A stretch of 64,000 bases of DNA from Pirellulaceae bacterium (GTDB lineage: Bacteria; Planctomycetota; Planctomycetia; Pirellulales; Pirellulaceae): positions 1,054,001 to 1,118,000 of the forward strand of contig JAHBXT010000002.1 of NCBI GenBank assembly GCA_019636385.1, written 5' to 3'. Below the pieces are notes generated by a model, which ran no database searches, was not told where the DNA came from, and saw nothing but the letters and a program-made list of their open reading frames with translations. The position numbers and the translations under genes were made by a program. This document shows positions 1 to 15,000 of the stretch, in pieces; positions within the stretch are counted from its first letter, which is position 1; each line of letters starts with the position of its first letter.

Positions 1-2
1 TC

Positions 3-3000
3 GCCATTCGCTGGAATACCATCCTGCACCGCTACGAGATCACCACTCGAGTCTGGAATTTTCAACAGCAGAAGTGGGAAACGGATGCTCTTGAGGGGCC
101 GGCTGAAATCGTTGGTTTGACCGCCGGTCCTAGCAACGGACAACTAAACGATAACCTTACATTTACCATCAGTGCGGACGGCGGCACCCCGACCGTCATC
201 ACAGTTACCAAAGCGACGGCGCAACTGAATTCGAAGTTTGATCATCTCGTCTTTCAGATCAATGAGGCCATTCGAATCGCCGGCTTGCGCGGAAAACTTT
301 CTGCCCGCAATCTGGACGGTAGGCTATCGTTGACAACTATTTCGCGGGGGACAACCGCCTCGCTGACGCTCGTGGCTCCGAATTCGGTTGCGATAAATCA
401 ACTCGGTTTGACTGAGACTCCTCCAGACAAACCGGCTACTGGCCAAAAGGATAGTTTCTCGCCACAGCAGCACTACGCTTTCTACACGGTCTTCGACTCA
501 GAAAACACAACCTACACAGTGATCGATACGCGAGCGGGTGACGACGAAGTTCGCGCAGACCCTGAATACCTGATTCGCGGCAGCGAGTGGGGATTCGATA
601 CCGAAGATCGGCCACAGCGAGGCAAGATTGACCTGATTATCCGAGGCGGCGATGGCAACGATCGCCTGTTCGGGGGAGCTGGCAACGATCGCATCGAAGG
701 TGGAGCCGGAGCCGATGTTATTCGCGGTGGAGGAGGTAATGATCAAATTGACGGTGGAGCCGGCGACGACTGGATTGCCGGTGGCCCCAGCCAGGTCATG
801 CCCGATCGCTACGAATTCGCGGCCGGAGCCGCCAATAACAGTGTCAGCTACGCAGCCTTGCTCAATGAAGACCTGTCGGTGCTTCGTCGCCGCGATGCCG
901 TTACAGGCGAGTTGCTTCCGGCAGCCAGCCGCGACGTAGTCATCCGTGCTCTGAATCTCAGCTATGGCGACACCGGCGACTGGTACATCCTCAAGACACC
1001 GGAAGCGGTCAAGCAATTTGGCTCCCCTGATGTGGCCCATCAGTTTGCCTCCGTCAAAGCAGCGCAGTTGATTAAAGACGCCATCCAGATCGAGTTCACT
1101 GACCCCGAAACACAGAATCCGAACTCGCCGATATCGCAGCGACTGGCATCCTTCGGATACGTCCCTAACTCCGACTCCGGACGTCTGCTCTACCTGTTTG
1201 CAGGCTACGATACCGACCCTGGCGTCGGAATATCGATCGTGCCAGTCCAGGATTTCGAAGGCGTACCCGAATACTACTTGATCCATGTCGTCAATCCCAA
1301 CAATGATGCCTTGATCGGTTCTGCCGAAGTCAGTAATCCACAGTTTATGCACGGAGTAGAACCCTACTTGGCAGAACTTGGAATTACCTTTGAGTACATC
1401 AACGCCAATGGAGTCGTGAAGAGCCTGACTGAACCACTGTCTTTCGGTGGTGCCAATGATCTGGATCTGTTGGTGGCCAGTATCCAATCTAAGGTTCAGC
1501 AATCGTACCTCAATGGAAAAGTTCTTTTTAATAAATTCAGCACACAGGACAAACGCGTTGGATTCTGGTTATCTGACAAAAGTGCTTTTGTCGGCGCGCC
1601 AGCGGAAATCATCGGCTCAGTCAATTTGCCCAGCGATGGCAAAGTTTCTTCGACCCAATCGTTTACCGTTAGTTACAACGGAGGAACCGCAGTCACCGTC
1701 TCCGTCACGGCAGGCGACACGACCAATAATAGCCGTCCAGCAGACTTGGTCAGCGTCATTAACGCCAAGCTTGCGGCGACCTCATTGGCCACTACGGTGC
1801 GTGCCAGTTTGTTGAATGGTAAGCTGAGATTGAGCACTAATGCGGGCGGTTCCGAGACATCACTGGGAATTGGCACAGGAAACGCCACCTTTGGATTGAC
1901 TGGTTCCACTTCGGTCAGTGGCGAAGCTATAGCGTCCATCAACAACATGCTCATTACCGGACTGGGCGGCCCGAAGAACGCAGCTTCGGAGGACTTGTAC
2001 TTCCGCAACGGAACTTCCGCTATCCCCGAATCATCGGGAACATACCAACTTCGACTATTAGCCTCCAAGCTTGGCGCAACCGTCGAGGTCTCAACCGCCA
2101 CTGACGCATCGGGGCATGTGCAAACATCCAATCCGGGCGATTTGCCAGCAGCCATCGCTTTGGGCGATATCAATGGCGACGGCTACGGCGATTTTGTCGG
2201 AGCGACCTTCTCCAGTGGCAACGATCACTACGCCCGAATCTTCTTTGGCGGCCCGCAAGAGCCGGTCGATCCGGCCAGCCCCAACTTTGCCAATCAAATC
2301 GCCCGCAACAACGCCGTGCTCAATCGACACGTGCTGTCGTTGAAACTGCCAGCTCCTTTGTCGCCAACGGGTTCCGGTCCCGGGACATTCTCCACGATTA
2401 CCAGCGGAGATTTTAATGCGGATGGACTATGGGATATCGTGGTAACGGTCTCTGGTGGAGACCATGCCGGGGTCTATACCATTCTGGGACGAAGCGACGC
2501 ATTTCTTGTCACCGGTTCACGATCATTGCAAGCAGAGGATACGCTGCCCATTGGAGCAACTCTGTCTGTCAAGACTGAAGAAGCGGCAAATTGGATTCCG
2601 CTGACCTTGACGACTAACACAGCTGAAACCAGCGTAACGCTCGCAACACTGCTGACTAAATTGAACGCAGCGATTGCTACCGCTGGCTTGAGCAACACAA
2701 TCATTGCCGAGGCAGTCAGTTCAACAGGCGAGGTGCGCACAACGGCTCAGGCAGGCGACAAGATCCGTCTGCGTCTAAGGTCTGGTCGGTCGCTGCAATT
2801 GTCATTGAACGATTCAATTTCCGATCCAATGAAAGCGGTCCTCGGCTTCCGAGACGAACAGCGCAACGCGTGGACAGGTGGAATTCTTGATGCTCAATCC
2901 CTGGATGTCACCCGATCCTATGATGCACGCATTTCGCTCGCTACTGCTACCGGCGGACTCGTGGGCGATGCCTACGGCTCCGGCGGGCAAGGCACTGCGG

Positions 3001-6000
3001 ACATCGTAGCTGGACTTGTTGGTGGTACTCCTGGAATTTACGCAGGCAATTCCCTGTACAGGTCGACCGCAGTTCTCTGGTCGTCGGATTTCTCCAATGC
3101 CCAGAATCAAGATGTCGATGAAGGTATTGAATCCTATACGGGGCTTTGGAATCGAACGGTGCGACGCAGTGGCGGTGCCAACCACAGTGGACCGGCATTT
3201 TATTTCGGTCGCAATATTGAGGGTAACTTCGATGTAGGCACGACCTCGGGAGCACTGACGACTCACGAAATCGACCTGACATCAGAACTCGATGAGGCTG
3301 ATGCCAACGATATCGAGTTGCGATTTGCCTACCTGCTTCAAACGGAATCGACCGATGTCAATTCGATCTATGACAAGGCTCGCGTCATTCTCCAGCAGCG
3401 AAATTCGTCACAAGACCCATGGCCAACGGGGCTCACGGGCACCGTGGTCGCCAGTAATCGTACTGGAGCCATACACACCCTGATTGATGAAGGTCCGGGG
3501 GCAGTCGTGTCGCCAAACGCCAACTGGCGTTTGGCTACGATCAATCTCAACGATTATCGCGGTAAGCAAATCCGTCTGATTTTCCATTTCGACTCCGTTG
3601 ACAACCTGGCCAATAACTTTGAAGGCTGGTACGTCGACAACATCGCATTCGCGCGGGTAGCTAGACAGTTGACCACTGCTCAACAGTCGCTCACCGGGTA
3701 CACTGCCGATTCATTGGCCGGCATTGGCGATTATAGCGGAGATGGACGTGCGGACTTTGCTCTGGTCAATAACTCGACCATACAAATCTTCCATGGAGGA
3801 GCTACTGCTACACCTGGAGCTACGATTACTGCACAGAATAGCACTTTTGCCAATTACTCAGTAACATCGGCTCTTGGAGATGTTTTTGGATCAGCTCACC
3901 ATGAATTCTTGATCAACAGCAGTTCAGGCCCTTCGTTTGTTGTCGAAGGTGGTTCGGCGAGTTTCTCTCTGGACTTGACCGTCGGACAGAATGCGCCCGT
4001 TGGGTTGTCGTCTTCGGTCAAGAGATTGCCTGCGGGACGTTTAATCGCATTGGGGAATGTTAGCGATGTTGCGAACGACAGTACAACAGCCAACCGTGCT
4101 GACCTTGGCGTTCAGAGCATCGAATGGACCGATCCGGTCAGCGAGTTGGGCCCGCAACTGAAACACGCCATCGGACAGGTCTTCTTTGGTGGCAGCAACT
4201 TCAGTTTGGCAACGCCCGACCTAGTGATCGAAACTGCCAGATCGTTATACGACACTGGCACGTTGGATGTACTGGCACTTGGCGCGTTGGGCGATGTCAA
4301 TGGCGATGGCAAGGCCGACTTTGGTATCGGCGATTATCCGGGCGTTGGACAACATACGCACGTCATTTTGGGGCGGGTGTCAAGTGTCAATTATGTATCC
4401 ACGTGGAACTTCACCGAGTCGTCAGAAATTTTCCGAGTCGGCATGGCACCGCCGCTGCTGCCGGGTCATGCGGGTTTACTTAGCTCCTTGCAATTGCCCA
4501 ATCGAGGCACGGTCAGTATCGCTAGTGCCGCCGCGCTGGAAGGAATGAACGCCAATGACCAGTTGGCTAGTGCGCGCAACATCGGCGATATCAACGGTGA
4601 TCGTTTTCCAGACTTTTTCATCTCCGGAGCGACCGAAAGTTACATACTGCTGGGGCCGGTATCGTTGGCCGGTGTCGAGTCGATACGCGATCGCGCCGAT
4701 ATCATCGTCAACACGGGCAATCCAAGTGGTAGCCACTACCTCGGGACACTGGCCAGCGGAATGGGCGATGTCAACGGCGATGAAATAGCCGATCTGGTAT
4801 TCGTGAAGTACGTAAATGCTACGACATGGACGCTTACCGCGATCATGGGCAGCCGCGTCCTTCCTCGAGAACTAGGCGGCATCACCGGATACAACTCCGA
4901 CCCGGATCGATTGCGATGGTACGAACAGAACATCACAGTCTCCAGCGGATTTGCTCCTACCGTCTCGATGTTGGACTGGAACGGGATACTGGATGGTTCA
5001 GGGCGGCCTACCAGCGAGATTCTGATCAATCGCGGTGCGACGTCCACCATTCACTCGTACGACCATAACACCAACGGCACCGGATCGCTGTCGTCCGCGA
5101 TCATAACTTTCAACACGTCTGCATCTCCTAACTGGGTGTTGGAGGTTTTGGGGGATGTCAACGGCGATGGACGCAGCGATCTACGCGCTCGGCGCAGTCC
5201 ATCGGCATCACAAACCGCCTTCAGCAGCTTGATCACCGGTGGCTCAACCAGTACGACTATCTCCGCCGGAGCGACTCAGAATTCCGTCATTCGTCAATTG
5301 CCGATGGGTGATCTAGATAGCCGGTTGGATGGCTATGCGGACTTCGCGGAAGTGATCGGAGACGGTACTTATGACAACACAGTCAAGATCAGCTTTGGCA
5401 GCCAAACGGGCATCTCTTCCAGTCGCTCGATCTTGATTAACCGCAATGGGTCAAGTGTCCCCGGCCAGCGAGTGACGCTGACTCCGGTTGCCGGCGACTA
5501 CGATGGCGACGGCCAGGCTGACCTGGCCATTTTGGAGTCGGTTTCGACTGCGAGTGGTACTCCGATTTCGGGCCGCGTCTATGTCTTCTCGAATATCCGC
5601 AGCCGAGTCGGGAATACTCTGTCGCTGGCCGATAGCGATGTCGTGATTGAATCGAACGCCTCCACGGGGATCATCACCGCGATTAGCCCCACTGGCTTGG
5701 ACCTGAACGCCGATGGGCTCAGCGATCTATTGATCGGAGCAGCCAAGGCTACTGGCACGCTGGGGTCTGTGCGAAGCAACGCCGGACGCGTGTTTGCCAT
5801 CGAAGGTGAGCGCAAGCGAACGGCTATTCCCAACGACGGCATCGACGTACTAACCAACCGCACCGTCACCGCCAGCGGCGACTTCCTGGTCGATCGCGCC
5901 ACCGGCCAACCCGATACCTTCTCGCGAACGCTCGCCGACAGTAAATCTGAGCAGTGGTTCAAATTCACCACGCTCGGTGACGGCCTGCCGGGGAACAGTT

Positions 6001-9000
6001 TTGGCATCAATGCTCAGTCGTCAGCCCCAATCAGCATTGCTCCGCAAGCAGCCGGCAGTATGTTTGGCGACAAGGGTATCGTCATCACCGATATCGGCGC
6101 GAATACCAATGATATTATGACAGGCAGACTAGCCATTCAGCCTGACGGAAAGATTGTCGTGGCCGGATACTCAACAATTCCTTCCACTTCCCGCAGTGAA
6201 ATCGCCATCGCTCGCTACAACATCGACGGCACGCTGGATTCGAGTTTTGGTAATGGCGGTATCTATAAGCCAACCATTCGTAATTCGGGATCGGCTGACG
6301 ACTGGACACAAGCAGTTTTGATTCAGCCCGATGGCAAGATAGTCATAGGCGCTTCAAGTCGCATTGGCTCCGGTGATTACGATTTCGCATTGGTTCGACT
6401 ACTGCCCAATGGAACACCAGATACGGATTTTGGTACTGCTGGAGTTCGCATCGACCCGTATTCTAGCCAGCACGATCAAATATTCCGCATGACGCTGCAG
6501 GCAGACGGCAAAATCTTAGTGGTCGGGCGACAATCGGCATCTGTGAGCGCCTCTGGCACTTTCGTTGTCAAGCGCTACAAATCAGATGGAAGCGATGATA
6601 GTTCCTTTGGCAGTTCGGGCAAGATTACGCCCGCGTTTGCCAGTGATAATGATTTCATGCAAGTCGGAGTAGGCATTCAGTCCAGCGGTGAGATCGTGAT
6701 TGCTGGCAGGCAGGGGACACTGCTGGCCATTGGTCGATTTAACAGTAATGGTACCGCCGTCGCGGGTTTTGGAACCAATGGCATTCAGACGTATGGTAGC
6801 GGAAACAGCAATGGCCAAAAGTTTATTAACACCGCTGCGGGGACTCTAAGAGGATTGGCTATTCAGTCTGATGGAAAATTGGTTGTGGCGGGATATAACT
6901 GGAGCGGAGTATCCGGTCAAACGGTCACGCCGTTTCTGTCACGATATTCTGCCAATGGTACAGCGGAATCAGGTGCAGACTTCAGTTTCTCGACTCCCAC
7001 TGGTAGCATCTTTTTTGCCGACCTGACAATCCAACCGGACGGTAAACTAATGGTTACCGGCGAGGATCAATTCAACACGCTCCGAAAACTGTTTGTCAGT
7101 CGCTACAATTCAAACGGCAGTCTCGACAACGGCTTCGGTATGTCAGGCATGCAAGCGGTGCAAATCGGACAACATCATAGTTCTGGCTATGGAGTTGTCA
7201 TGCAGTCGGATGGAAAGATTGTCGCAGCTGGCATGGCATACCATGACACCTTGCCGCAAGGGGATTTTGCATTAGTCCGGCTGAATCGTGATGGCAGCTT
7301 GGATCGAGGAGCATTGGCCCCGGATATCCCCCTTTCCATCTCCAGCAACCTACCCGGAATCCTGGAATTCGATCTGTCCGGCATCCAGAAGCTGCTTGCC
7401 GACAATCCATCCACATCGACAGTGGATAGTCTGATCGAAGATGCTCTGACTAAAGTCAATCTCCAGCTCAGCTACAGTTCGGCCAATCTCAATTTTCCGA
7501 GCACCGTCAGTCTGGAGCCCACTCATCGAGCGGTGATCGGCAACATACTGTACTTCGTCGGAGGTCCTACTGGTTGGCAGTCGCTGTGGCGGACTGACGG
7601 AACTGTAGTTGGAACCTATCAGGTACGGCAACTGACTGGAGATGCTCTGGTTGCCTTGACAACGACCGACGAGTTATTAGGAATCGACAGCGATAACGAT
7701 GGCGCAAATGATAAGCTTTATTTTACATCTCATAACCAGATATGGAATTTGAACCCATCAAAGCAGGCGGTCCAGACGACCAATCTCACCGGTGTGACAT
7801 CTTTAGGTAAGCTCAAATATCTGGGCGAGAAATCCGGTCAGAGTATTGTCTTCTTCACAGGTACCGAAGGTAGTTACGCACGCCTGTGGCATCTGGATTC
7901 GACGGTGCCTGTCGCAGGTGCCCGTAAAGTCGTCTCAGAAAGAACTCCGGTCGTCGATTTTGTTAGGAATCCGAACAGCTTAGAGGTAACGCCCATCCTC
8001 GGTGAAAGGACTCTGTTCTTTGTAGCAGATCATTCGAACTCAAGCTCGACTAAGAGACTTTGGTCCATTCGCCTGAATCAAGTCAATGCGGACTTCGATG
8101 GCGATAGTCTTGCAGGCCGCGTGAATCTGAACTTGGGGAATCCTCAAAACCTCACCGCCGTACCGTCAATGCAGTCACTATTTTTCACGGCTAATGATCC
8201 CGGCAATGGTTTCCCCAGCCTGTATACAGTCAATTCCGCTGATACTGCGAATCTTAACGCTGTTAGTAGTCATTCGGGAAATGCTCTCGGCAATCTGACT
8301 GGTGTCAATAACCGCCTGTTTTTTACAGTGGCTCCAGGCAACACCGTTTGGATTTCTGACGGTACAACTACCGGTACACAGGCTATGCTGGGTGAGAAGG
8401 GATTGCCAATCGCCGATGGAAGCAGTCTAACCAGTCTTTCTGGGACGAAATTGATTTTTGCGGCAAGTAGTGACTCCCGAATTGGAACTGAGTTACTCAA
8501 GTATGACACGAGCGTTTCGCTCGGCAGTGGAAGTGTTGTGTCTGCAAGTGGCTCCGGCTCATCCATTGTCGTCGTTACCAGTCAGCCACATGGCATGCAA
8601 AATGGCGATGTCGTCAGTATTCTGGGGGCGACCGGTAGTGGGGCAGGCAATGTGAATCGCGTGACTGCCATCAAGAACGTAAACGTCAACAGTTTTGAAT
8701 TGGATTTACCACCCGGCACTGGCTCTACATCAACCACGGGAGGATTTTGGTCTCAAGTAAATATCGCTCGATACGTTAAGGATATCGTACCTGGACCTAC
8801 TGGATCTACTCCTACGAACTTTACCGAGGTGGATGGATTCATCTATTTTGCTGTGAATGACTTAATTCACGGAAATGAATTGTGGAAAAGCGATGGAACC
8901 TCGATCGGGACAAATCTAGTCTCCAATATTCGCCCTGACACGCCGAGCATTGCCGGTTCCAACCCTTCGAACTTTGTGGCTGTTGGAAATCTAGCGTACT

Positions 9001-12000
9001 TTCTGGCGGACGATGGGGCGGGTAGCAAGTTGTTCAAGTCCGACGGCAACTCGGACGGAACGGTGCGAGTGGATCGGACGCTAGGCGTTGAGCTAGTCGT
9101 GAATGTGCTGCGAGATGAGGGCGATGGACAGATTACTAGCGATGACCTCATTGGGGTATCGAACCCAGTGGCCTACTCGGAGCGGACCGCCAAGTCTGGG
9201 ACTGCGGGTGCCGTCAATGCAACCAGCGGTGTGATCGACGATCCGACGGTTAATGCAATGCTGAAAACCGCAGTGCGTGATGCTCTGCTGAAGGGACACA
9301 CCCGAATGACGGTGCGACTGGAGCAGGGCAACAGGCTGTCGGCCAGCGATGTTCCAAACGCCCAGTCCCCGACAGGTGATTCTCAGAATAACATTCGCTT
9401 GGATATCGCCATCGATTTGGCTGGGGCCGTTACAAGATTTGGAGTTCCGCACGACGGAGACGATCCGAACATGCCGGGTGCAACGCGGTTGACTGTAACA
9501 CCGCCCTCGGAAAACGACGTGGTATTCGACCTGTACGATGCCAAGGGCGGGTTGATGAAGCCGGGTGTAACCAACGTCGATATGCGGCATCTAGATGCGG
9601 GGACGTACTATGCGCGAGTCTATCGCCCGGATGCACCGGCCGCGACCGGTACGGCCCGCAACTTTACGTTCTTGGTCGCGGCACCACCGGCTGGGCAGAC
9701 TCGACCGACGTTCTCCGATCCCGACCGCGATACCATTCGCGGCGGTGATGGCAACGATTTCCTGATTGGCAACGCAGACATCGATCGACTGTTCGGCGGG
9801 TCGGGTAACGACGTCATTACCAGTGACACGTTGACGGTCTTCACCGGTACGACTCAAGCTCGACTGCGCAGCACCGAGATTCGCGACTACCAGGGAACGC
9901 TGGATGCGGCAGGTCCGAATAACGAGATCGTTGTTCAAACCGCTACTGCCGATTCGATCGGGGATTTCAAGAAGGCGCAGCTCGACCGTGCCGTATTCAT
10001 TCCAGACAAGGGATTGCGGCTAGTACTGGCCGATGCGATTGGCATTACCTACACCAACCGCTTTGACGACCAGCCCAATTTGGCTCGCCCAATCCATGCG
10101 AGCGACTTGGCAACGCTAACACACCTGGACGCAAGCAATCGCGGAATCCGCGATCTGACTGGACTCGAAAACGCGGTCAATCTTCGAAGCCTGAATTTGG
10201 CGAATAATATTCTTCGAAGTATGGAAACGCTTCGCGTCAAAACAAGCACTGATGACGTAGATGCAGGAGCGCCACTCGGACTTCGCCGACTAGAGTACCT
10301 TTCTTTGGACAGCAACGAGATTGTATCTTTTGCTCCACTTGGGGGACTAGGCGAGCTACGCGGTTTGTCGGCAGATGGCAACTGGCTAAGTTCTGAAGCT
10401 CTTGCTTTAAGCCTTAGTAGCTCGGAAACCTGGAGTGACCCCCAGCAGGCGATTCAGTCACTTTCCTCGCTTGAGCATTTAAGCATCGATAAAGCCCCAT
10501 CGATAGCAGTGAATTCGATCCCTATATTTTCACCCTTTTCAGATACCAATCCGAGTGCTGGAAAAATCTTGGTACAACCTGATGGGAAGGTTTTGTATGC
10601 GCTCCATTCATTATCCTCACCGCATACTTGGACCGTCGTACGATACCAAAAAGACGGGGCATTAGACAATTCGTTTGGCACTGGGGGCATATTCCAGTTG
10701 TCCAATCTGCCGAGCCTGTCACCCATGAGCGGGCTTCATGGCATTGAATTGCAAGCAGATGGAAAGATTTTGTTGCTTGGGGGAATTCGACTGGGGTCAG
10801 CTCGTGATGCACTCATTGTACGTCTAACGACCGAAGGCAAACTTGATTCGAGCGGAAATGGGTCGACCTCACCGTTCAATGGAACGTCAGGTTATCAAAG
10901 AGTAGAGTTCAACTCCCTAGATTCCGATTACTTCAAGTCCGCTGTTCAATTGTTTAATGGCAATGTCGTTGCGATTGGAGAAGCGTGGAACTCAGGAGGC
11001 TACCGTGTTGCTGGAGTCGAGTTCACCAGTTCTGGTGTGGCAGTAGGCACGAACTTCATAGATAGTCCTATTGCTACGAATGTAGCCGTAGCTAAGGCAC
11101 GGCTTCACCCGGATGGCGGAGTCATTGTTGTTGGCTCATCCTACGATGCAAATTTCTCAGCGGCAAGCACTGGGCGATTCATGACGAAGTTACTACCCAC
11201 GCCGAACGGTTTAGTAAAGGACTTAAATTTTGGTTCGCAAGGTCGTGTACTCTCTGACGATCCTACTGCTGAAGACCTCGCATTAGATGTACAGATTGAC
11301 TCTCAGGGCAGAATTGTTGTTGTAGAGTACCATCGTACATTGACCGGCGGCGCTGCCAGGACGCTGATAGCCAGATACCAGAGCAATGGTCTAACCGATT
11401 CTACCTTTGGAAACAACGGAAGAGTCGAAATCCCAGGGATGAGGCCAAATGGCTATGCCAGCAACCAGTTGCTTATAGACTTTGCAGATGGAATTCTGGT
11501 GACTGGACGTGAAAGCGTTGATCTAGAGCCTACCATTGTTAGACTCGATTCGAACGGGCGAATCGACACTGACTTCGGACAATCCGGACAGTTTAAAATG
11601 CCGATTTCAGTCGGAGGTGCAAGACCACAGACTAGTCTGTTGCGAAATAGCGATATGGACTTGTTCCTGGGCTTTGCAGCAGAGTCTAACAACATAGCGG
11701 GAGCTTGGCTAAAACACACACCGAGTGGTGTCAATTCCATTTCGTCTATTTCCGAACTTCTGAAATTGAAGTCGTTGAGTCTGATTGATCAAGGTGTCTC
11801 AAGTATCGCTCCAGTAAGTCGACTTGTTAACCTAGAATATTTGAATTTACGCAACAACTCCGTCGGAGATGTCTCGGCGCTAGCTGGAATAGCGCTTGCC
11901 GATGACGACCAGCCCGGATTTGTTGGCCCTGCATCAGCGACTGATCCGCATACCGAATTCTCCAGTTCTTACTTCACCGAAACCGGAAGTTGGCAGGGCA

Positions 12001-15000
12001 ATATCAGCAACGTAACCGCTGCCTTTCATGGAGACTATAGATTCGCAGAGAAATCGCCGAGCCAGGAGGCAACGGCTTCTGCTACTTGGACATTCGAAAA
12101 TTTAGTGCCCGATGAATATGAAGTATGGGTCACCTGGTTGCCGAGCAAGGCAAACGCAAGCAATGCACGGTATGTGATCGCATCTTCCCAGGAAGGAAGC
12201 ATTGGTTCGGCAATGCTGGAGGGACCGCCGATTTTCGTCAATCAGAAGCTCGAACCCGGGGCCTATAGCGACTTTCAGCGTGTCGACTCCGAGAATCGCA
12301 AATGGCAGCGGCTTGCAGGCTCGGTGAGCGTAATGCAATCCGCAGAAGGTTCGACGACTGGCCGATTGACTCTAACACTAAGCAATGTCGCAGATGGCTT
12401 AGTCATTGCCGACGGCGTACAGATCGTTCGAAGTTCGGCGGTGTTGTCTCGGCTAAAGAACCTCGACCTGCGCGGCAACCCACTCGGCAACGATGCGGTT
12501 AATATTGCTATTCCTGCTATGATTGCCCAGTCTGGCCGTGGACTTCAGTTGATTTTAGACCCCACGACCGCAGTTCCAGTCCTGAACCCGATCGCTCCGC
12601 AACTGGTAGCCGCCAATGGAACTACGACTGTTCAGTTATCGCTGCAAGGAGTAACCACTCAATCGGACCAGGTATTCGATAGTTCGAACTGGAGTCATAG
12701 TATCGTGACGCCTCCTGAGAACTGGAGCAGCACCTCCATTACGGCGACCGTTGGAGGAGTTTCTGGACCATTTCAGAGAACAAGTCAGTCCAATTGGACG
12801 AATTTCGAATGGCAAGAAATCCCGGCTCAGGGAACTATTTTCTTGAATGGTGGAGCCAATTGGGAAATTAATGCACGAACCGGTGACGTCAATGGGGACG
12901 GTAGAGACGATTTAGTCCTTCCGTACAATAGCCCTTTTGGTACGAATGAAGGCCTGGTAGTTCGAACGCATATCAACCACGCCGATGGAAGCTGGGTTTA
13001 TAGCGATCAAGTCTTCGGGCATTTGAACGGCGTTATCGCCGCTGGAGCAACGATATCGTCACTCTTAGTCAACCCTCGGCTTGCCGATGTCAATGGAGAT
13101 GGATTAGCGGATTTGGTGTTTCCCTACGATCACCAACGGAGCGATGGTGGCTTCAACATTCTTACGATTCCGAGACTTCCCGGCGGCGGTTGGGCGGCAC
13201 CCGTAAATCAACAGTTTGCTGATGGAGTGGGACTGGCGCAATTTGCAAGGCTTGGAGATGTTACAGGGGATGGTCTGGCTGATCTGGTCGTGCCTTTTGA
13301 CTTTAGCCACGACACAGGGTCACTTCGTGTTCGAGTCTTCGAGAGACAGGCCAACAACTGGAAAGGCTCGGTACAACAATTATTCCCTGTTGAATCCGGA
13401 CTTGCAGCCAATTCTCGATTGGCTGACATCAATGGAGACGGTTTGGCAGATTTGACGTTTATCCATCAGACCTCGACTCAATTGTTGGTCCGCCACACAT
13501 TGAGAAATTCCAATGGGACCTGGAGTCCTATGACTACAGTCCAATCGATACCCATTCTGCCGAATGTGACTCTTAGCCCCGTTCGAGTCGCTGACCTGAA
13601 CGGCGATGGTTATGGGGATCTGGTGGTTCATTTTATAGAGTCTCCGGTTGGCCTGCGTACCACTATCTACTTCGGAAATGGCAATGGATTTTCGTTATCT
13701 GCTACAAAGACTCTAACTCTGGGCGATGGACCTGGAGCACTGAATCGGGTACTGATAGGCGACTATGATGGCGATGGCAGAGACGATCTCTTTCTGCCGT
13801 CTACGGGCTACGATGGCACCAATCTCAACTTGCGAGTAAAACGTTCGACCACAAATAACTCCGAGCTGTTCTTGGGCATCCATACGTTTACAGGAGTCCC
13901 AGCTTACTCGTTAAGCGACTCACCCATCGGCGCAATGAACTATTCCTTCGACATTCGGTCATTCAATGGCGGCGATGTAACGACAGGACTCATGCTGAAG
14001 CAAGGAGCCAATTACTATGTCCAGAAGAACAATCTTGCTGTGGCTAAACGATCCAAGGGCTGGAGTCGAGTTGCTGGAAGTAATTTGTTAGCGAGCGACT
14101 TCGAGTTGGTAAGTGGAACGGGAAATCTCGATTTCAGTTCTTCAGGACTGCCCATCAGCTTTGGATATTTCACATCCAATGCGTCGGCCCTTGGAACAAG
14201 CGCCTCGTTCGGTGTCGATAATTTTTCCGCTTCTATCATTCAATCCAATGTGGCTGGCAGTGCTTTGTTTACCGCAACCACCGATCATCCCATTGTAAAT
14301 GGATATGGTCTGAGCCTAGAGGTTGTAGGTGATCAGTTGATAATTACTCCTTCGGGCGATTTTACGGGTAATGCGCGGGTGACAGTGACCGCCCACGATG
14401 GCCCGACCGGTCCTAACGACTATCGTGGCCGAACAAGCGAGCAGAGTTTTGATGTGATGGTCGTTCCTTCGGTAACCGGCAGAGTTTGGTTCGATGCGAA
14501 TGGCAATCATCTCCAGGATGCTGGCGAAGCGGGGGTTCCTAACGCGATCGTAGAGCTTTTCTTTTCGGTGAATGCGACAGCTGGAGATGGTGACGATGTT
14601 TCGGTTGCGGTCACAACGACCGATGCCTTGGGCCGTTACCATTTCTTGACCCATGCGACTGAACCCTACAGTTATGTAGTTGTGCGGCCTCCAATCGGAT
14701 TCACATTTGTCGATAAAGATGTTGGCAGCGATGACAACATCGACAGCGATGTGAACAACTTTGGAGTTTCATCTGCGTTCAGTTTTGGAGTGCCTCAAGG
14801 AATTGATGCGGGTTTGACGGGGTCAGCTCCCGCATTCGGATGGGCAACTTCGTTCGGAAGTTCTGTCAACGACCGCGATGATTTTGTACACGCCGTTCGA
14901 ACTGACCCGCAAGGAAACGTGTATACCACAGGAGCTTTCGACGGTTCCAACGTCGATCTTGATGCAGGACCAGGTGTCTATTCTTTGTCAACCAACGGTG

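Noticed and set aside
498..1502. Long minus-strand ORF inside the giant gene
   Set aside because: It is antisense to RTX and repeat coding and has no independent features. It arises from biased codon use.
2150..5760. Repeated GGCGATGTCAATGGCGATGG in the giant gene as a CRISPR-like array
   Set aside because: These are in-frame protein repeats (GDVNGDG) with irregular spacing, not identical repeats with unique spacers.
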